Assembly (NCBI RefSeq): GCF_000317125.1
Contig: NC_019695.1
Span: 3,150,336-3,214,335, forward strand
Length of the DNA: 64,000 bases
Reading direction: 5' to 3'
From: Chroococcidiopsis thermalis PCC 7203
GTDB taxonomy: Bacteria; Cyanobacteriota; Cyanobacteriia; Cyanobacteriales; Chroococcidiopsidaceae
Of the stretch, positions 54,669 through 63,900 are shown piece by piece (the first letter of the stretch is position 1; each line of letters begins with the position of its first letter). The notes beneath the pieces were generated by a model. The model did no database searches. It was not told the DNA's origin and worked only from the letters and a program-made list of their open reading frames with translations. The position numbers and the translations under genes are program-made.

Positions 54669-57050
54669 CTATGCGTCGATTTTCGCTCGCAATACTTTTT
54701 TTACTTGCCGTGGTGCATTCATCTGAGTAAATAGCTGTAGCGATCGCTCTAAATTTTGCTTCCCATGCTCAAACTCTTTCATACTTATATAAGTTAAACC
54801 TAACTGAAAATAAGCCTCGGCTAGATCGCATTTTGCACCAATTTGCTCTAAAATTTCGATTGCTTCTATATGTTTATTTATAGCCAATTTAAATAAAGAT
54901 TGCTGGCGATCGCTCTCAGCTAATCCACTTAGTGTTTTTGCTTTGATTTGCAGATAATGGCTTTTTTCGGCATCAGCTAGGGAAAGAGAAAACATCTCTT
55001 GCGCTTTTTCTCTATTACCTAAATTGACATAAGTTTGACCGAGGATTTGCACAAAATAAGCAAAGCTGCCACTTTGATTATTTAGTTCAGACATAATCGA
55101 GTCATAAATCGGTTCGACTAGGTTATATGCTGTTTGATGCCCGCCTAAATAAGAATTGACTAAAGCTAAACATACGCTAGCTTTTTCTGCCCAGCGATGA
55201 TGAGTTGTATTTTGAGCTAGATCTATGACTTGCTGAAATAATTCGGCTGCTGTCTCTAATTCCCACAAATCTATATTGTACAATCCCATACTGAGTAAGG
55301 AATCTACTTCTAGCATTTTTAAGTAATACAATTTGTAGCGATCGCCTTGACTAAACTCTAAAATTCCCAATGATTGAGTTGCTAAACTGATAGTTTTCTC
55401 TTGACATTCTATCGCTGCGTGAATTTTACCAGCAGTCCAATACAAATCTCCTAAAATATTATATAATTCTCCCAAACAAGGAGTAGATTGTATATTTTGG
55501 AGGATTTGAGTTACCGCCCCCAAAATGGGTTGAATTAAACCCATTCTATACAACGTTCCACCCAGAGGTAAAAACTGTCCCCACTGATTATTTCTACTTT
55601 TAAGAATAACTCTAGCAGCTAATTCAAAATCGTTGATTTCGACATAGTGATAGTATGCTTCCAGAGCTTGTAAAGCATCTTTTATGGTATCAATTGTTGC
55701 TACGCTATCCGTCCAAAATTCTGCGGCTTTACAATTCACAACTATCCATTCATCGCTAGCACGCAACCTCGCGATCGCCTCAGCACGAATTGCTGGATGC
55801 AGCCAGTATTCCCCCTGTTGAAATTCAACTAAACAGCGATCGCGTAAAGCTGTCATAATTTGTCGTTGCTGTTGAGGTGGTACGTCCCACAATAAATTTA
55901 AAATTCCTTGGGTAGGAATCTTTGCCACATCTTGATAGCGATAACACCCCAGGCGACACAATAAGCGGTAGGCTGGCAGATCGAGTGTTTGCAAACGGTG
56001 AAATTGACTGGCAATTAAATTCTTCAAATCGGTGACAGCCAAGGGATCGGTATGGTTTTCTTGCCAATACGCGATCGCATCACCTGCAAAATCTGCTTGA
56101 ATTGTACCGCAAAGAATTCCCATGACTTTAGCGTTACCACCATAGGCTTGATGCATCTGTTGGATTGTTGGTAAGTCAATTGCAATTTGACGATAACTAA
56201 AATATTGCTGCCATGCTGGAAGATCTAAACCAGGTAAACGGTAGTGTTCTACATTTAAACTCGGTTCGCACAGGCGATCGCGACTTGTAATTAAAGTCAC
56301 GGATTGTACTTTCGGATCGGTTAAAATCCGAAACAGCTCTACATAGCTACGATGAGACGCAATTAAACGTCCTTGGCGATCTAATGCAGGTTCTAAGTTA
56401 TCGATTAACACCCCTATCCGTCGCATTTGTAAATGGCGTTTGAGTCTATCTAAAGTTACGCCAAATTCTAAGCCTGGTTCCTCTTGTAAGTCTTGTTTCA
56501 ACCACTCTTCTACGACTCGTTCAGCAGAAGTCAGGTTCTGCGTTTCCTTTGCTACTAGCAGTTCTAGCACCACTTCAAAATTTTGGGATTGCAAGTATTG
56601 CTGTGCTAGGGTGGTTTTTCCCAATCCGCCTTCACCCTGAATGACGATCGCCTTACTATCCAAACTTACCAGGCGATCGAGATGCGCGATCGCTTCGGTT
56701 CTGCCGACGAAATTTGGCTTGGCGTGCAGATCCCCCCAATCTCCCTTCACAAGGGGGGCTAAAATTGACAGATTTCCCCGATCTTTTGATGTATGCAGAC
56801 ATCGTTCTAAAACTGCACGACAGTTAATCTTATTAATCTTCTCTCCCAAAGTTTGAGACAGTACGCGCCACAGATGAGAACCAACATCTTTAACGTGTCC
56901 TTCTGTATAGCCGCAGTAGGCTGCAATTTCAGGATATTTGCGTCCCTGCCAAACCTGCTGAAGAATCTGTTTTTGTAGAGAATTTAACCCTTCGCCAGTT
57001 TTGGTCAATATGAGATTATCCACCCATGCCAATGCTGTTTCACCGTCCAT
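54669..57050 (-). CDS. STAND NTPase with vMAP-type N-terminal HTH, NB-ARC and TPR repeats
   Basis: About 793 residues from ATG 57050; GTG 57092 is an alternative. The N-terminal helical domain (TALAWVDNLILTKTGEGLNSLQ, VWQGRKYPEIAAYCGYTEGHVKDVG) resembles the vWA-MoxR-associated HTH of cyanobacterial STAND proteins. NB-ARC motifs follow: GEGGLGKTTLAQQYL (Walker A), RIGVLIDNLEPAL (Walker B) and LITSRDRL. The C-terminal half is TPR-like (about residues 530-790). Roughly residues 92-110 (NLSILAPLVKGDWGDL) are encoded by an inserted palindromic repeat. STAND proteins sense signals or phage; the specific trigger is unknown. Confidence 0.85.
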   Translation of the reverse strand: MDGETALAWVDNLILTKTGEGLNSLQKQILQQVWQGRKYPEIAAYCGYTEGHVKDVGSHLWRVLSQTLGEKINKINCRAVLERCLHTSKDRGNLSILAPLVKGDWGDLHAKPNFVGRTEAIAHLDRLVSLDSKAIVIQGEGGLGKTTLAQQYLQSQNFEVVLELLVAKETQNLTSAERVVEEWLKQDLQEEPGLEFGVTLDRLKRHLQMRRIGVLIDNLEPALDRQGRLIASHRSYVELFRILTDPKVQSVTLITSRDRLCEPSLNVEHYRLPGLDLPAWQQYFSYRQIAIDLPTIQQMHQAYGGNAKVMGILCGTIQADFAGDAIAYWQENHTDPLAVTDLKNLIASQFHRLQTLDLPAYRLLCRLGCYRYQDVAKIPTQGILNLLWDVPPQQQRQIMTALRDRCLVEFQQGEYWLHPAIRAEAIARLRASDEWIVVNCKAAEFWTDSVATIDTIKDALQALEAYYHYVEINDFELAARVILKSRNNQWGQFLPLGGTLYRMGLIQPILGAVTQILQNIQSTPCLGELYNILGDLYWTAGKIHAAIECQEKTISLATQSLGILEFSQGDRYKLYYLKMLEVDSLLSMGLYNIDLWELETAAELFQQVIDLAQNTTHHRWAEKASVCLALVNSYLGGHQTAYNLVEPIYDSIMSELNNQSGSFAYFVQILGQTYVNLGNREKAQEMFSLSLADAEKSHYLQIKAKTLSGLAESDRQQSLFKLAINKHIEAIEILEQIGAKCDLAEAYFQLGLTYISMKEFEHGKQNLERSLQLFTQMNAPRQVKKVLRAKIDA
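56729..56784 (-). repeat. In-frame family B repeat inside the STAND gene
   Basis: GATCCCCCCAATCTCCC...AAGGGGGGCTAAAATT...TTTCCCCGATC matches the intergenic copy at 54575. It is a multiple-of-three insertion at the boundary between the HTH and NB-ARC domains. Confidence 0.85.
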
Positions 57051-57159
57051 AGGTTGCTGAGGATGAAAGCCATACTTAGTATAACTTGTCACAGTAAAAG
57101 GAGACAGGAGACAGAAAATAGGACATACGAAACAGAATTTAAAAATTCAAATATCCGTT

Positions 57160-57222
57160 GTAGGGGCAGGTTTACCGAGTTATTTCGAGTAGTATCGCAG
57201 AAATTGCGGGAAAACCTGCCCT
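57160..57222. repeat. GTAGGGGCAGGTTT element, family C variant
   Basis: GTAGGGGCAGGTTTACCGAG and the inverted end AAAACCTGCCCTAACC. A partial second copy (AGGCAGGTTTACCGAGTTATT) begins at 57241. Confidence 0.75.
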
Positions 57223-57435
57223 AACCAATTTCATCATAGAGGCAGGTTTACCGAGTTATTCCGGGTAGTACAAAGGTTTCTCGTCAACTTACCCTGACAA
57301 ATTTTTTAGCAAAGCGCGAGAAGGTTAAGACCTCAAAGTTAACTCTCACCTTTGAAACGCAAGGTATTTCCTTCTGATTTCTGCTTTCTGCCCTCTGCTG
57401 CTGCTATAGAATTAATTAGCAAAATTGAATATTTT
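57223..57435. other. Intergenic stretch before the gif regulatory region
   Basis: A partial repeat copy and AT-rich sequence; no gene. Confidence 0.5.
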
Positions 57436-57472
57436 GTAGTTTAAGTTACATTAACTTATTTAGATTTATGAT
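57436..57472 (+). promoter_or_regulatory. NtcA-type box and -10 element of the gif transcript
   Basis: GTAGTTTAAGTTAC (57436-57449) is an exact GTA-N8-TAC NtcA consensus. TATGAT (57467-57472) matches the sigma-70 -10 box at 5 of 6 positions. The box centre is 27 bp from the -10 centre. In Synechocystis, NtcA represses gif genes under nitrogen limitation; here the box would place NtcA at or just above the -35 region. Confidence 0.6.
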
Positions 57473-57539
57473 TCATTCCGTCCTCAGATAGACCCAAATG
57501 AGAAAAATGGCTGATATTGTAATGAATGTAAAGGATAAA

Positions 57540-57594
57540 TCGTTCATCTCTCCAGTGGAGGGACGGAAGTAGAGAAAAACTCTCGAAGGAACGC
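57540..57594 (+). promoter_or_regulatory. Glutamine riboswitch aptamer (glnA RNA motif)
   Basis: CGTTC (57541-57545) pairs with GAACG (57589-57593) as P1. TCTCTCC-AGT-GGAGGGA is P2, followed by the conserved GGACGGAAGTAG joiner, an AGAG-AAAAA-CTCT P3 and the conserved CGAAGGAACGCG end. This arrangement is the cyanobacterial glnA/glutamine-I motif. It lies 40 nt upstream of the gif-like gene in the same orientation. Confidence 0.9.
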
Positions 57595-57628
57595 GCCTCA
57601 TTCGTAACACAACAACAAGAAAGAGGCG
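57594..57628 (+). promoter_or_regulatory. Possible RBS-sequestering helix
   Basis: CGCCTC (57594-57599) can pair with GAGGCG (57623-57628), which includes the GAGG ribosome-binding site 5 nt before ATG 57632. The 5' strand starts at the last base of aptamer P1, so ligand-dependent competition is possible. Confidence 0.55.
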
Positions 57629-57631
57629 AAT

Positions 57632-57787
57632 ATGAAATCTAACAATATTGGTATTCAATCTAACTCCGATCGCGTGTCTGTTTCTGCGCAAGCAAGATTG
57701 TTAATGAGCTTGAATCGTCAGAAGCAACACAACCGCCAGCAGTCCATGCTACAACGCACAGCATCAGAAGTAGGTACTGAAGGCTAG
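57632..57787 (+). CDS. gifA: IF7-like glutamine synthetase inactivating factor
   Basis: A 51-residue basic protein. The segment ARLLMSLNRQKQHNRQQSML aligns, by memory, position for position with the conserved IF7 block of glutamine synthetase inactivating factors. Arg22, Arg35 and Arg42 have the 13 and 7 spacing of the three essential arginines reported for Synechocystis IF7 (Arg8, Arg21, Arg28). It would bind and inactivate GlnA when glutamine is abundant. It follows the glutamine riboswitch and carries a GAGG ribosome-binding site. It lacks the C-terminal extension of some homologues. Confidence 0.85.
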   Translation: MKSNNIGIQSNSDRVSVSAQARLLMSLNRQKQHNRQQSMLQRTASEVGTEG

Positions 57788-57816
57788 AAAAAGATCGAAG
57801 CAAGGAGTAAATAGCC

Positions 57817-57972
57817 ATGAATGCAAGTAGAAAGCCAAGCTACAAAGAGGTAGCAAGAGTTCATCGCTCGAATATTTTGGAAAGCTTAGAACGGCGCTTG
57901 CAAGCTGCCAGAGCCAAGGGTGACGATCGCTTGACTTCCCAATTGGAAGCAGAGCTGAAGTACTACCAATAA
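57817..57972 (+). CDS. Small conserved protein after gifA
   Basis: A 51-residue basic protein (MNASRKPSYKEVARVHRSNI, then LERRLQAARAKGDDRLTSQL). ATG 57817 has a strong AAGGAG ribosome-binding site. The amphipathic helical pattern suggests a protein-protein interaction role. The gap of 29 bp after gifA makes co-transcription likely, so it would also respond to the riboswitch. I know short cyanobacterial proteins of similar pattern but not the function. Confidence 0.7.
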   Translation: MNASRKPSYKEVARVHRSNILESLERRLQAARAKGDDRLTSQLEAELKYYQ

Positions 57973-58148
57973 GCCTAGCTAATTAAGTTTAGCCAAAGTG
58001 GGGGATGCGATCGATGCATCCCCTATTTGCGATCGCAAGTCACAAATCACGAGTCAGAAACCACATTTCTTTCCCTGCTCGTGCGCTCCCTACTCCCTAC
58101 TCCCTAAATGGGGTAAACTCAGTGTGATAGTAGCAGCTTTTGTGTCAT

Positions 58149-58634
58149 ATGGATTTAGACCGACAAATTAAAGTCCTGATTGACGAAGCGCCTCAAGATG
58201 GCGTGACTCCGCAAGTTGTTGCTGCTGTCGCTCCTGTATTGGTACTGCTTGCTGGCAGGCTGCGCCATTTAGAATACTATATTTTGCAAAACTTAGATCG
58301 AGACTGGGTAGTCACTACGTTAAGCGATCGCGCTAACTCAAAAGTGACCAAGCGCGTTATCTATGCTTTCCCCACACTTGCAGATGTTTCAGCTGTAGCA
58401 GTCTCGGAACAAGACCCGGAAATTGTCGCTTCACCCTTACCCGTCACTCACATATTATTTCAGCTTTTTGCCCTGGAAACAGTAGACAGTATCATTTTCT
58501 TCGATACCCCAGGAGATCTAAATCGGGGAACGGATATCCAACGGAGAGAATTGCAAAAGTTGATAAAGCTGCAAATGCAACCGCGATCGACTCCCGCTAG
58601 TCCCTTCAATCAAATTCCTCCCGACATTGCTTAA
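58149..58634 (+). CDS. Conserved cyanobacterial hypothetical protein
   Basis: About 161 residues from ATG 58149. A hydrophobic PQVVAAVAPVLVLLAGRL segment near the N-terminus is followed by a mixed alpha/beta region (RVIYAFPTLADVSAVAV, ILFQLFALETVDSIIFFD). No motif that sets a function is visible. It is likely soluble or membrane-associated, and separate from the gif transcription unit. Confidence 0.7.
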   Translation: MDLDRQIKVLIDEAPQDGVTPQVVAAVAPVLVLLAGRLRHLEYYILQNLDRDWVVTTLSDRANSKVTKRVIYAFPTLADVSAVAVSEQDPEIVASPLPVTHILFQLFALETVDSIIFFDTPGDLNRGTDIQRRELQKLIKLQMQPRSTPASPFNQIPPDIA

Positions 58635-58676
58635 TAACTCCCTCTACTCATTAGTTGTTAGAGAAGGATTAGTAAT

Positions 58677-59126
58677 ATGCCAAGGAATAGCTCTAATAAA
58701 TCTAAAGGGGTGAAGCCTAGAAAACGACATAAGTTTTTTCTGAATCCCTATGAAGACTCCGCCTTCACGAAATGCCCTAAATGTGAAACAAAAACTAAAA
58801 TTCGTAAAATTCCCCTAGTCATTCATATCGATCCACATCAACTTTTTTTACTCAATAAACAATGTAGATATTGCCCAAATTGCGATCTCATCATCACTAA
58901 AAAACAGGAAATTGAATCATTGTTAGCTATTAGCTTTAGCCAATCTCATCCTGAATTCATTGGTAATGAGTATTTGGTAATGGGAACCCTCGATCGGCAA
59001 GATTGGCAAGCAGGTAACAAAGGAACTCTCGCTCCTGAGAAAATAATAGAACAAATGTATATTTTCAAAGATGTATGGAATTTTGAAGTAATTCCGGCAG
59101 GATGGTATCCTGCTAACGAGAAGTAG
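58677..59126 (+). CDS. Zinc-ribbon hypothetical protein
   Basis: A 149-residue protein with a basic N-terminus (SKGVKPRKRHKFF) and two Cys pairs, KCPKCETKT and RYCPNCDLI, which form a treble-clef or zinc-ribbon. The central part looks like a small alpha/beta domain. No role is assigned. Begins at ATG 58677. Confidence 0.7.
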   Translation: MPRNSSNKSKGVKPRKRHKFFLNPYEDSAFTKCPKCETKTKIRKIPLVIHIDPHQLFLLNKQCRYCPNCDLIITKKQEIESLLAISFSQSHPEFIGNEYLVMGTLDRQDWQAGNKGTLAPEKIIEQMYIFKDVWNFEVIPAGWYPANEK

Positions 59127-59136
59127 AATTACACTG

Positions 59137-60891
59137 ATGAAAGCAAATAGATTTTGCCTCTACTTTGGTTTACTAGCCCTTGTCTTCAGTACAGCTCTAT
59201 CTCCAACTGTAGGACAAGAGCGAGTTGCACCAGTAATTAGCAACGATCGCGCGGTTCGCAAAGCTGTACGCACTCAAAAGTATATGGCAGTGGCAGCTCA
59301 CCCGCTAGCAGCGGCAGCAGGTAGTGATATTCTGCGGCGGGGAGGTAGTGCTGTTGATGCAGCGATCGCCATTCAAATGGTACTAGGTTTAGTTGAGCCG
59401 CAGTATTCTGGAATTGGTGGCGGGGCTTTTTTAACCTATTACGATGCCAAACGCAAACAAGTTCGCACTTATGACGGTCGCGAAACGGCTCCAGCAGCGG
59501 CTCGACCGGATCGTTTTCTGAATGCAGGTGGCAAACCACTCCAATTTTACGATGCGGTTGTAGGTGGAAAGTCTGTCGGCGTACCTGGAGTAGTCAGGAT
59601 GCTGGAAATGGTACACAAGGCACATGGTAAGTTGCCTTGGCGAGAACTATTTCAACCCGCAATTCAACTGGCGCAGCAGGGCTTTCCCATCTCGCCTTTA
59701 TTGTACGATCGCCTCAGCAAAGAAAAGTATTTACCAAGCCTAGAACCAGCTCGCAGCTATTTCTATCAAGCGGATGGCACGCCTAAACCTGTGGGGACAA
59801 TTCTCGTCAATCGTCCTTATGCTGAGGTATTGAGCCGGATTGCGAATTCCGGTGCTGATGCCTTTTATCAGGGTGAAATTGCCAGAGACATTGCGAATAC
59901 AGTCCAAAAAGCTACCGTAGCAGGCGACTTAACAACTGACGATTTAGCAACATACCAAGCCAAAGAGCGATCGCCTGTATGTGGAGTTTATCGAGTTTAC
60001 AAAGTGTGCAGTATGGGACCACCTAGTTCTGGTGGTTTAACCGTGTTGCAGATTCTCGGTATGCTGGAAAACTTTCAATTATCTACCCTCAAACCAGAAT
60101 CATCCCAAGCAGCGCATTTATTTGCCGAAGCAGGACGGCTAGCTTTTGCCGACCGAGGCTTATATATGGCTGATGCTGATTTCGTTCCCGTACCAGTCAA
60201 TGAATTAATCGATCCCGAATATCTGAATAATCGCGCCAAGCTGATTAATCCTCAACGCGCCTTAACCGATGCCGAACCAGGCGAATTGCGATCGTCGCAA
60301 AAGTTAGTCTGGGGACAAGATAATGCGATCGAATTTCCCTCAACCAGCCATACAACAATTGTCGATCGCAATGGCAACTCAGTCTCTATGACGACCAGTA
60401 TTGAAGATACTTTTGGCTCTAGATTGATGGTACGGGGCTTTTTACTCAACAATCAACTCACAGATTTTTCTTTTTCACCCACAACACCCGATGGAAAAGC
60501 GATCGCCAATCGGGTAGAAGCGAGAAAGCGCCCTAGAAGTTCGATGGCTCCCACTATGGTATTCGATCGCCAGGGTAAACTGGTGATGGCAGTTGGTTCG
60601 GCTGGCGGTGCTAGAATTATCAACTACGTCGCGCAAGCATTAATTGCCGTTTTAGACTGGAACTTAGACAGCCAACAAGCAGTATCCCTACCCCATTATG
60701 GCAATCGCGACGGGGCAACGGAACTAGAAGCAAATACAAATCTTGTTAACCTTCAGCAAAGCTTAGAGGCGATCGGTCATTCCGTACAAATTGTAGAACA
60801 AATCAGCGGTTCTCATGCGATCGTCCGTACCGAAAAAGGTCTAGTCGGTGGAGCCGATCCCCGTCGCGAAGGAATAGCGGCAGGAGAATAA
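59137..60891 (+). CDS. ggt: Gamma-glutamyltransferase
   Basis: A 584-residue Ntn-hydrolase that removes or transfers the gamma-glutamyl group of glutathione in the periplasm. A signal peptide (FGLLALVFSTALSPTVGQE) is present. The maturation and catalytic site, ending in SHTTIVDRNGNSVSMTTS, with Thr as the nucleophile after self-cleavage, is intact, as is GGGAFLTYYD and the final GGADPRREGIAAGE. The protein matures to a large and a small subunit. It starts at ATG 59137. Confidence 0.94.
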   Translation: MKANRFCLYFGLLALVFSTALSPTVGQERVAPVISNDRAVRKAVRTQKYMAVAAHPLAAAAGSDILRRGGSAVDAAIAIQMVLGLVEPQYSGIGGGAFLTYYDAKRKQVRTYDGRETAPAAARPDRFLNAGGKPLQFYDAVVGGKSVGVPGVVRMLEMVHKAHGKLPWRELFQPAIQLAQQGFPISPLLYDRLSKEKYLPSLEPARSYFYQADGTPKPVGTILVNRPYAEVLSRIANSGADAFYQGEIARDIANTVQKATVAGDLTTDDLATYQAKERSPVCGVYRVYKVCSMGPPSSGGLTVLQILGMLENFQLSTLKPESSQAAHLFAEAGRLAFADRGLYMADADFVPVPVNELIDPEYLNNRAKLINPQRALTDAEPGELRSSQKLVWGQDNAIEFPSTSHTTIVDRNGNSVSMTTSIEDTFGSRLMVRGFLLNNQLTDFSFSPTTPDGKAIANRVEARKRPRSSMAPTMVFDRQGKLVMAVGSAGGARIINYVAQALIAVLDWNLDSQQAVSLPHYGNRDGATELEANTNLVNLQQSLEAIGHSVQIVEQISGSHAIVRTEKGLVGGADPRREGIAAGE

Positions 60892-60960
60892 CAATTATTA
60901 GTTAGGGACAAGGGGGATGAGGGAGACAAGGGGGACAAGGAGGATAACTACAACCACCAA

Positions 60961-60990
60961 CTACCCATTACCCATTACCCATTACCCATT
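60961..60990. repeat. Heptanucleotide STRR, (ATTACCC)n
   Basis: Four copies of ATTACCC. The stop codon (TAA, 60968-60970 on the - strand) and last four residues of the WD40 gene are made from this array. Confidence 0.9.
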
Positions 60991-63900
60991 CTGTTGCTCC
61001 TAAAGCTTTTAATGTGGCGATCGCTGCCTCAGTTAAACCAGTTACGCCAGCAATATTCATCCCTTCATAGGGTCTTTGCGCCCGCAATATCTTGAGAGAT
61101 TTGCCTGTATTTGCATCCCATAGTCTAATCGTCTCATCCTGGCTGCCACTGGCAAGAATTTGTCCGTCAGTACTGAAAGCAACCGACCAAATTAAATCGG
61201 TGTGTCCCTGGAGAGTATGTCTGCATTCACCAGTTTCGACATTCCACAACTTGATGCTATAGTCGCTGCTGCCACTTGCTACAGTCTGCCCGTCAGGGCT
61301 GAAGGCAACTGACCAAACTCGGCTTGTATGTTCCTGGAGAGTTTGGTAACATTTCCCCATTTGCCAATCCCATAACTTGACTGTGCGATCGCCGCTACCA
61401 CTTGCCAGGGTTTGTCCGTCAGGACTGAAGGCAACTGCCCACACCCAATTGTCATGTCCTTGTAACGTGTTGTGGCACTCTCCGGTTTCAGTATTCCACA
61501 ACTTAATTGTGTGGTCGTCGCTACCGCTAGCTAGAAAGTTGCCATCTACACTAAAGGCAACTGACCAGACTCGGTTGGTATGCCCTTGCAACTTATGCAG
61601 GGTTTTGCCGCTGAGGATATCCCATAACCTCACCGTATAGTCATCGCAGCCACCAGCCAAAATGTAGCCGTTGGGGTGAAAAGCCAGGGATCTGACTCCG
61701 CTGTAGGCTTGGATCGTATTGTAGCGATCGCCAGTTGAAGCATTCCAAAGCCCGATGGTATAGTCACCGCTACCGCTGGCTATGGTTTGACCGTCAGGGC
61801 TAAAGGCAACAGCCCAAACTCTATTACCATGACCGTGTAACGTGCGATCGCACTCTCCTGTTTCGACGTTCCACAATCGCACGGTTTTATCATCGTTACC
61901 GCTAGCTAGCATTCCGGTTGGATGTGAGGCTAGCGGACGGGGATGAAAAGCAACCGACCAGACGCGGCTAGTGTAACCCTGAAGGGTTTTGATACATTTT
62001 CCATCCGTGACATTCCAGATCTTGATCGTATGGTCGCCGCTCCCGCTAGCCAAGGTTTTGCCGTCAGGACTAAAAGCTACAGATCTAATCCAATTTGTAT
62101 GTCCCGCCAGCGTCCGACAGCATTCTCCCGTCTGTACGTCCCAGAGTCGAATTGTATAATCTTCGCTGCCGCTGGCTACCATATCTCCCCCAGAGCTAAA
62201 AGCAACAGTCCTGATCCAGTTTGTATGTCCGCATAGAGTCCGCAGACATTCCCCCGTGCTAGTTTGCCACAACTTGACAGTGCGATCGCTACTACTAGCG
62301 AGCATCTCGCCATCGGGACTAAAGGCAACTGACCAGACTTGAGTTGTATGTCCCTGTAGAGTTTTGATACACTCTCCCGTGCCAACATCCCACAATCGCA
62401 CGGTACAGTCTACACTACCACTAGCTAGGGTTTTGCCATCGGGACTGAAGGCGATGCTTCTAATCCAGTTCGTATGTCCGAACAAAGTCTGGTAACATTC
62501 TCCTGTCTGCCAATGCCATAGCTTGACAGTACTATCTTCACTCCCACTAGCTATAGTTTTGCCGTCGGGACTGAAAGCCACTGACCAAATGCGATGTGTA
62601 TGTGGCAAAATACAACGGCATTCACCGCTACGGGTATCCCACAAACGAACTGTTTTGTCATCGCTGGCACTTGCTAAAACACTACCGTCAGGATTAAACA
62701 TAACCGACCAGATCCAATTTGTATGTCCTTTCAAAGTCAGCAGTTTTTTCCAATCTGCAACTTGCCATAGCCGAATTGCTCCATCAGCATCTCCTGTTGC
62801 CAATAGCTTGCCTGTGGGACTAAAAGCTACGGCTGGAGTCACGCTTAAATCTTCGGTAAAAACCGATTTGGCAAGATCGGCACGGGCAAAGTTGACTTGC
62901 TTTAAGTTGCGTCCGGCTAAATATGCTTGCCATACGCAGAGGTTAGAAAAATCCCATCCGCGCAGATCGATCTTGAGATGAGTTAGCAAGTTCAGAATAT
63001 TTCCTGCCAAATACCCTGGCGATCGCGCCGATCTTTGTCGCCAATTAGTTAGAATTTGCCCTAAGCGATCGACAAGGCTACTGAGATTTGTTTGAGCTAA
63101 AAGTTTATCGACAAGTGGTATGATAATCAGCCGAATTTGCGTATCTCTAATGTAATCTTTTGCTTGCGCTTCAAGAATGGCATGACTGTTAAATAAACCG
63201 ATCGCCCCCCTGACTATTTCTCCACATATGCGTTCGATAAAGCGATCGATCGCAAAATCCATTACAACTGGTTGTTGGGTAAAGCCCGTAGCGGTTTTCT
63301 CAATCAGCGATCGCTGTCCTAAAGATCGAAGAGTTTCTGGTAGTTTTTGCTTCGCTTCTAAGGACAAAACATTTTCTCGCAGTGCTGTAAAAGCGATTGG
63401 CTCCCGTTCGACTGCCAGCCAATACATCACTTCTATTTCTAATTTTGATATCCGATTCATCTGCCGCTCTAATAAATCGCGGATATCATCAAAAACTAAT
63501 GTTCCCGTGCGTAAGGTTGCTAAAAATATAGTTAGATTGCTATCAAATAAGTCCTGAATTCCTGCAGCCACCATCTTTAAAGCAAGAGGATTCCCAGCAT
63601 AATGCTCGATTAACCTTTGCCATTCTAAATCGGAACCGACAAAATTTCCCTTAGCGCGAAAAATTTCTCGTCCTGCGGCAATATTTAGACCTTCCAACTG
63701 TAGAGAACGTACTGGTAGTGTTTCGCCTTCGAGCAAGACAATTTCTTTTGGTTTTTCTCGGCTAGTTAGTACTAAACAACTCGTATGACGGACTTCTCCA
63801 ATGCGTTGTAATAATTCGCCATAGGCTTGATATCCTTCTCGATATTGTCCTGCATGTTCGCCTCCACGCAGAATACTTTCGACGTTATCTAGTACTAACA

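Noticed and set aside
57473-57691. Antisense ORF of 72 residues across the gif leader
   Set aside because: It overlaps the riboswitch and gifA start; the opposite strand explains all features.
61377-63557. Several + strand ORFs opposite the WD40/STAND gene
   Set aside because: They mirror the repeat structure of the - strand gene and have no independent support.
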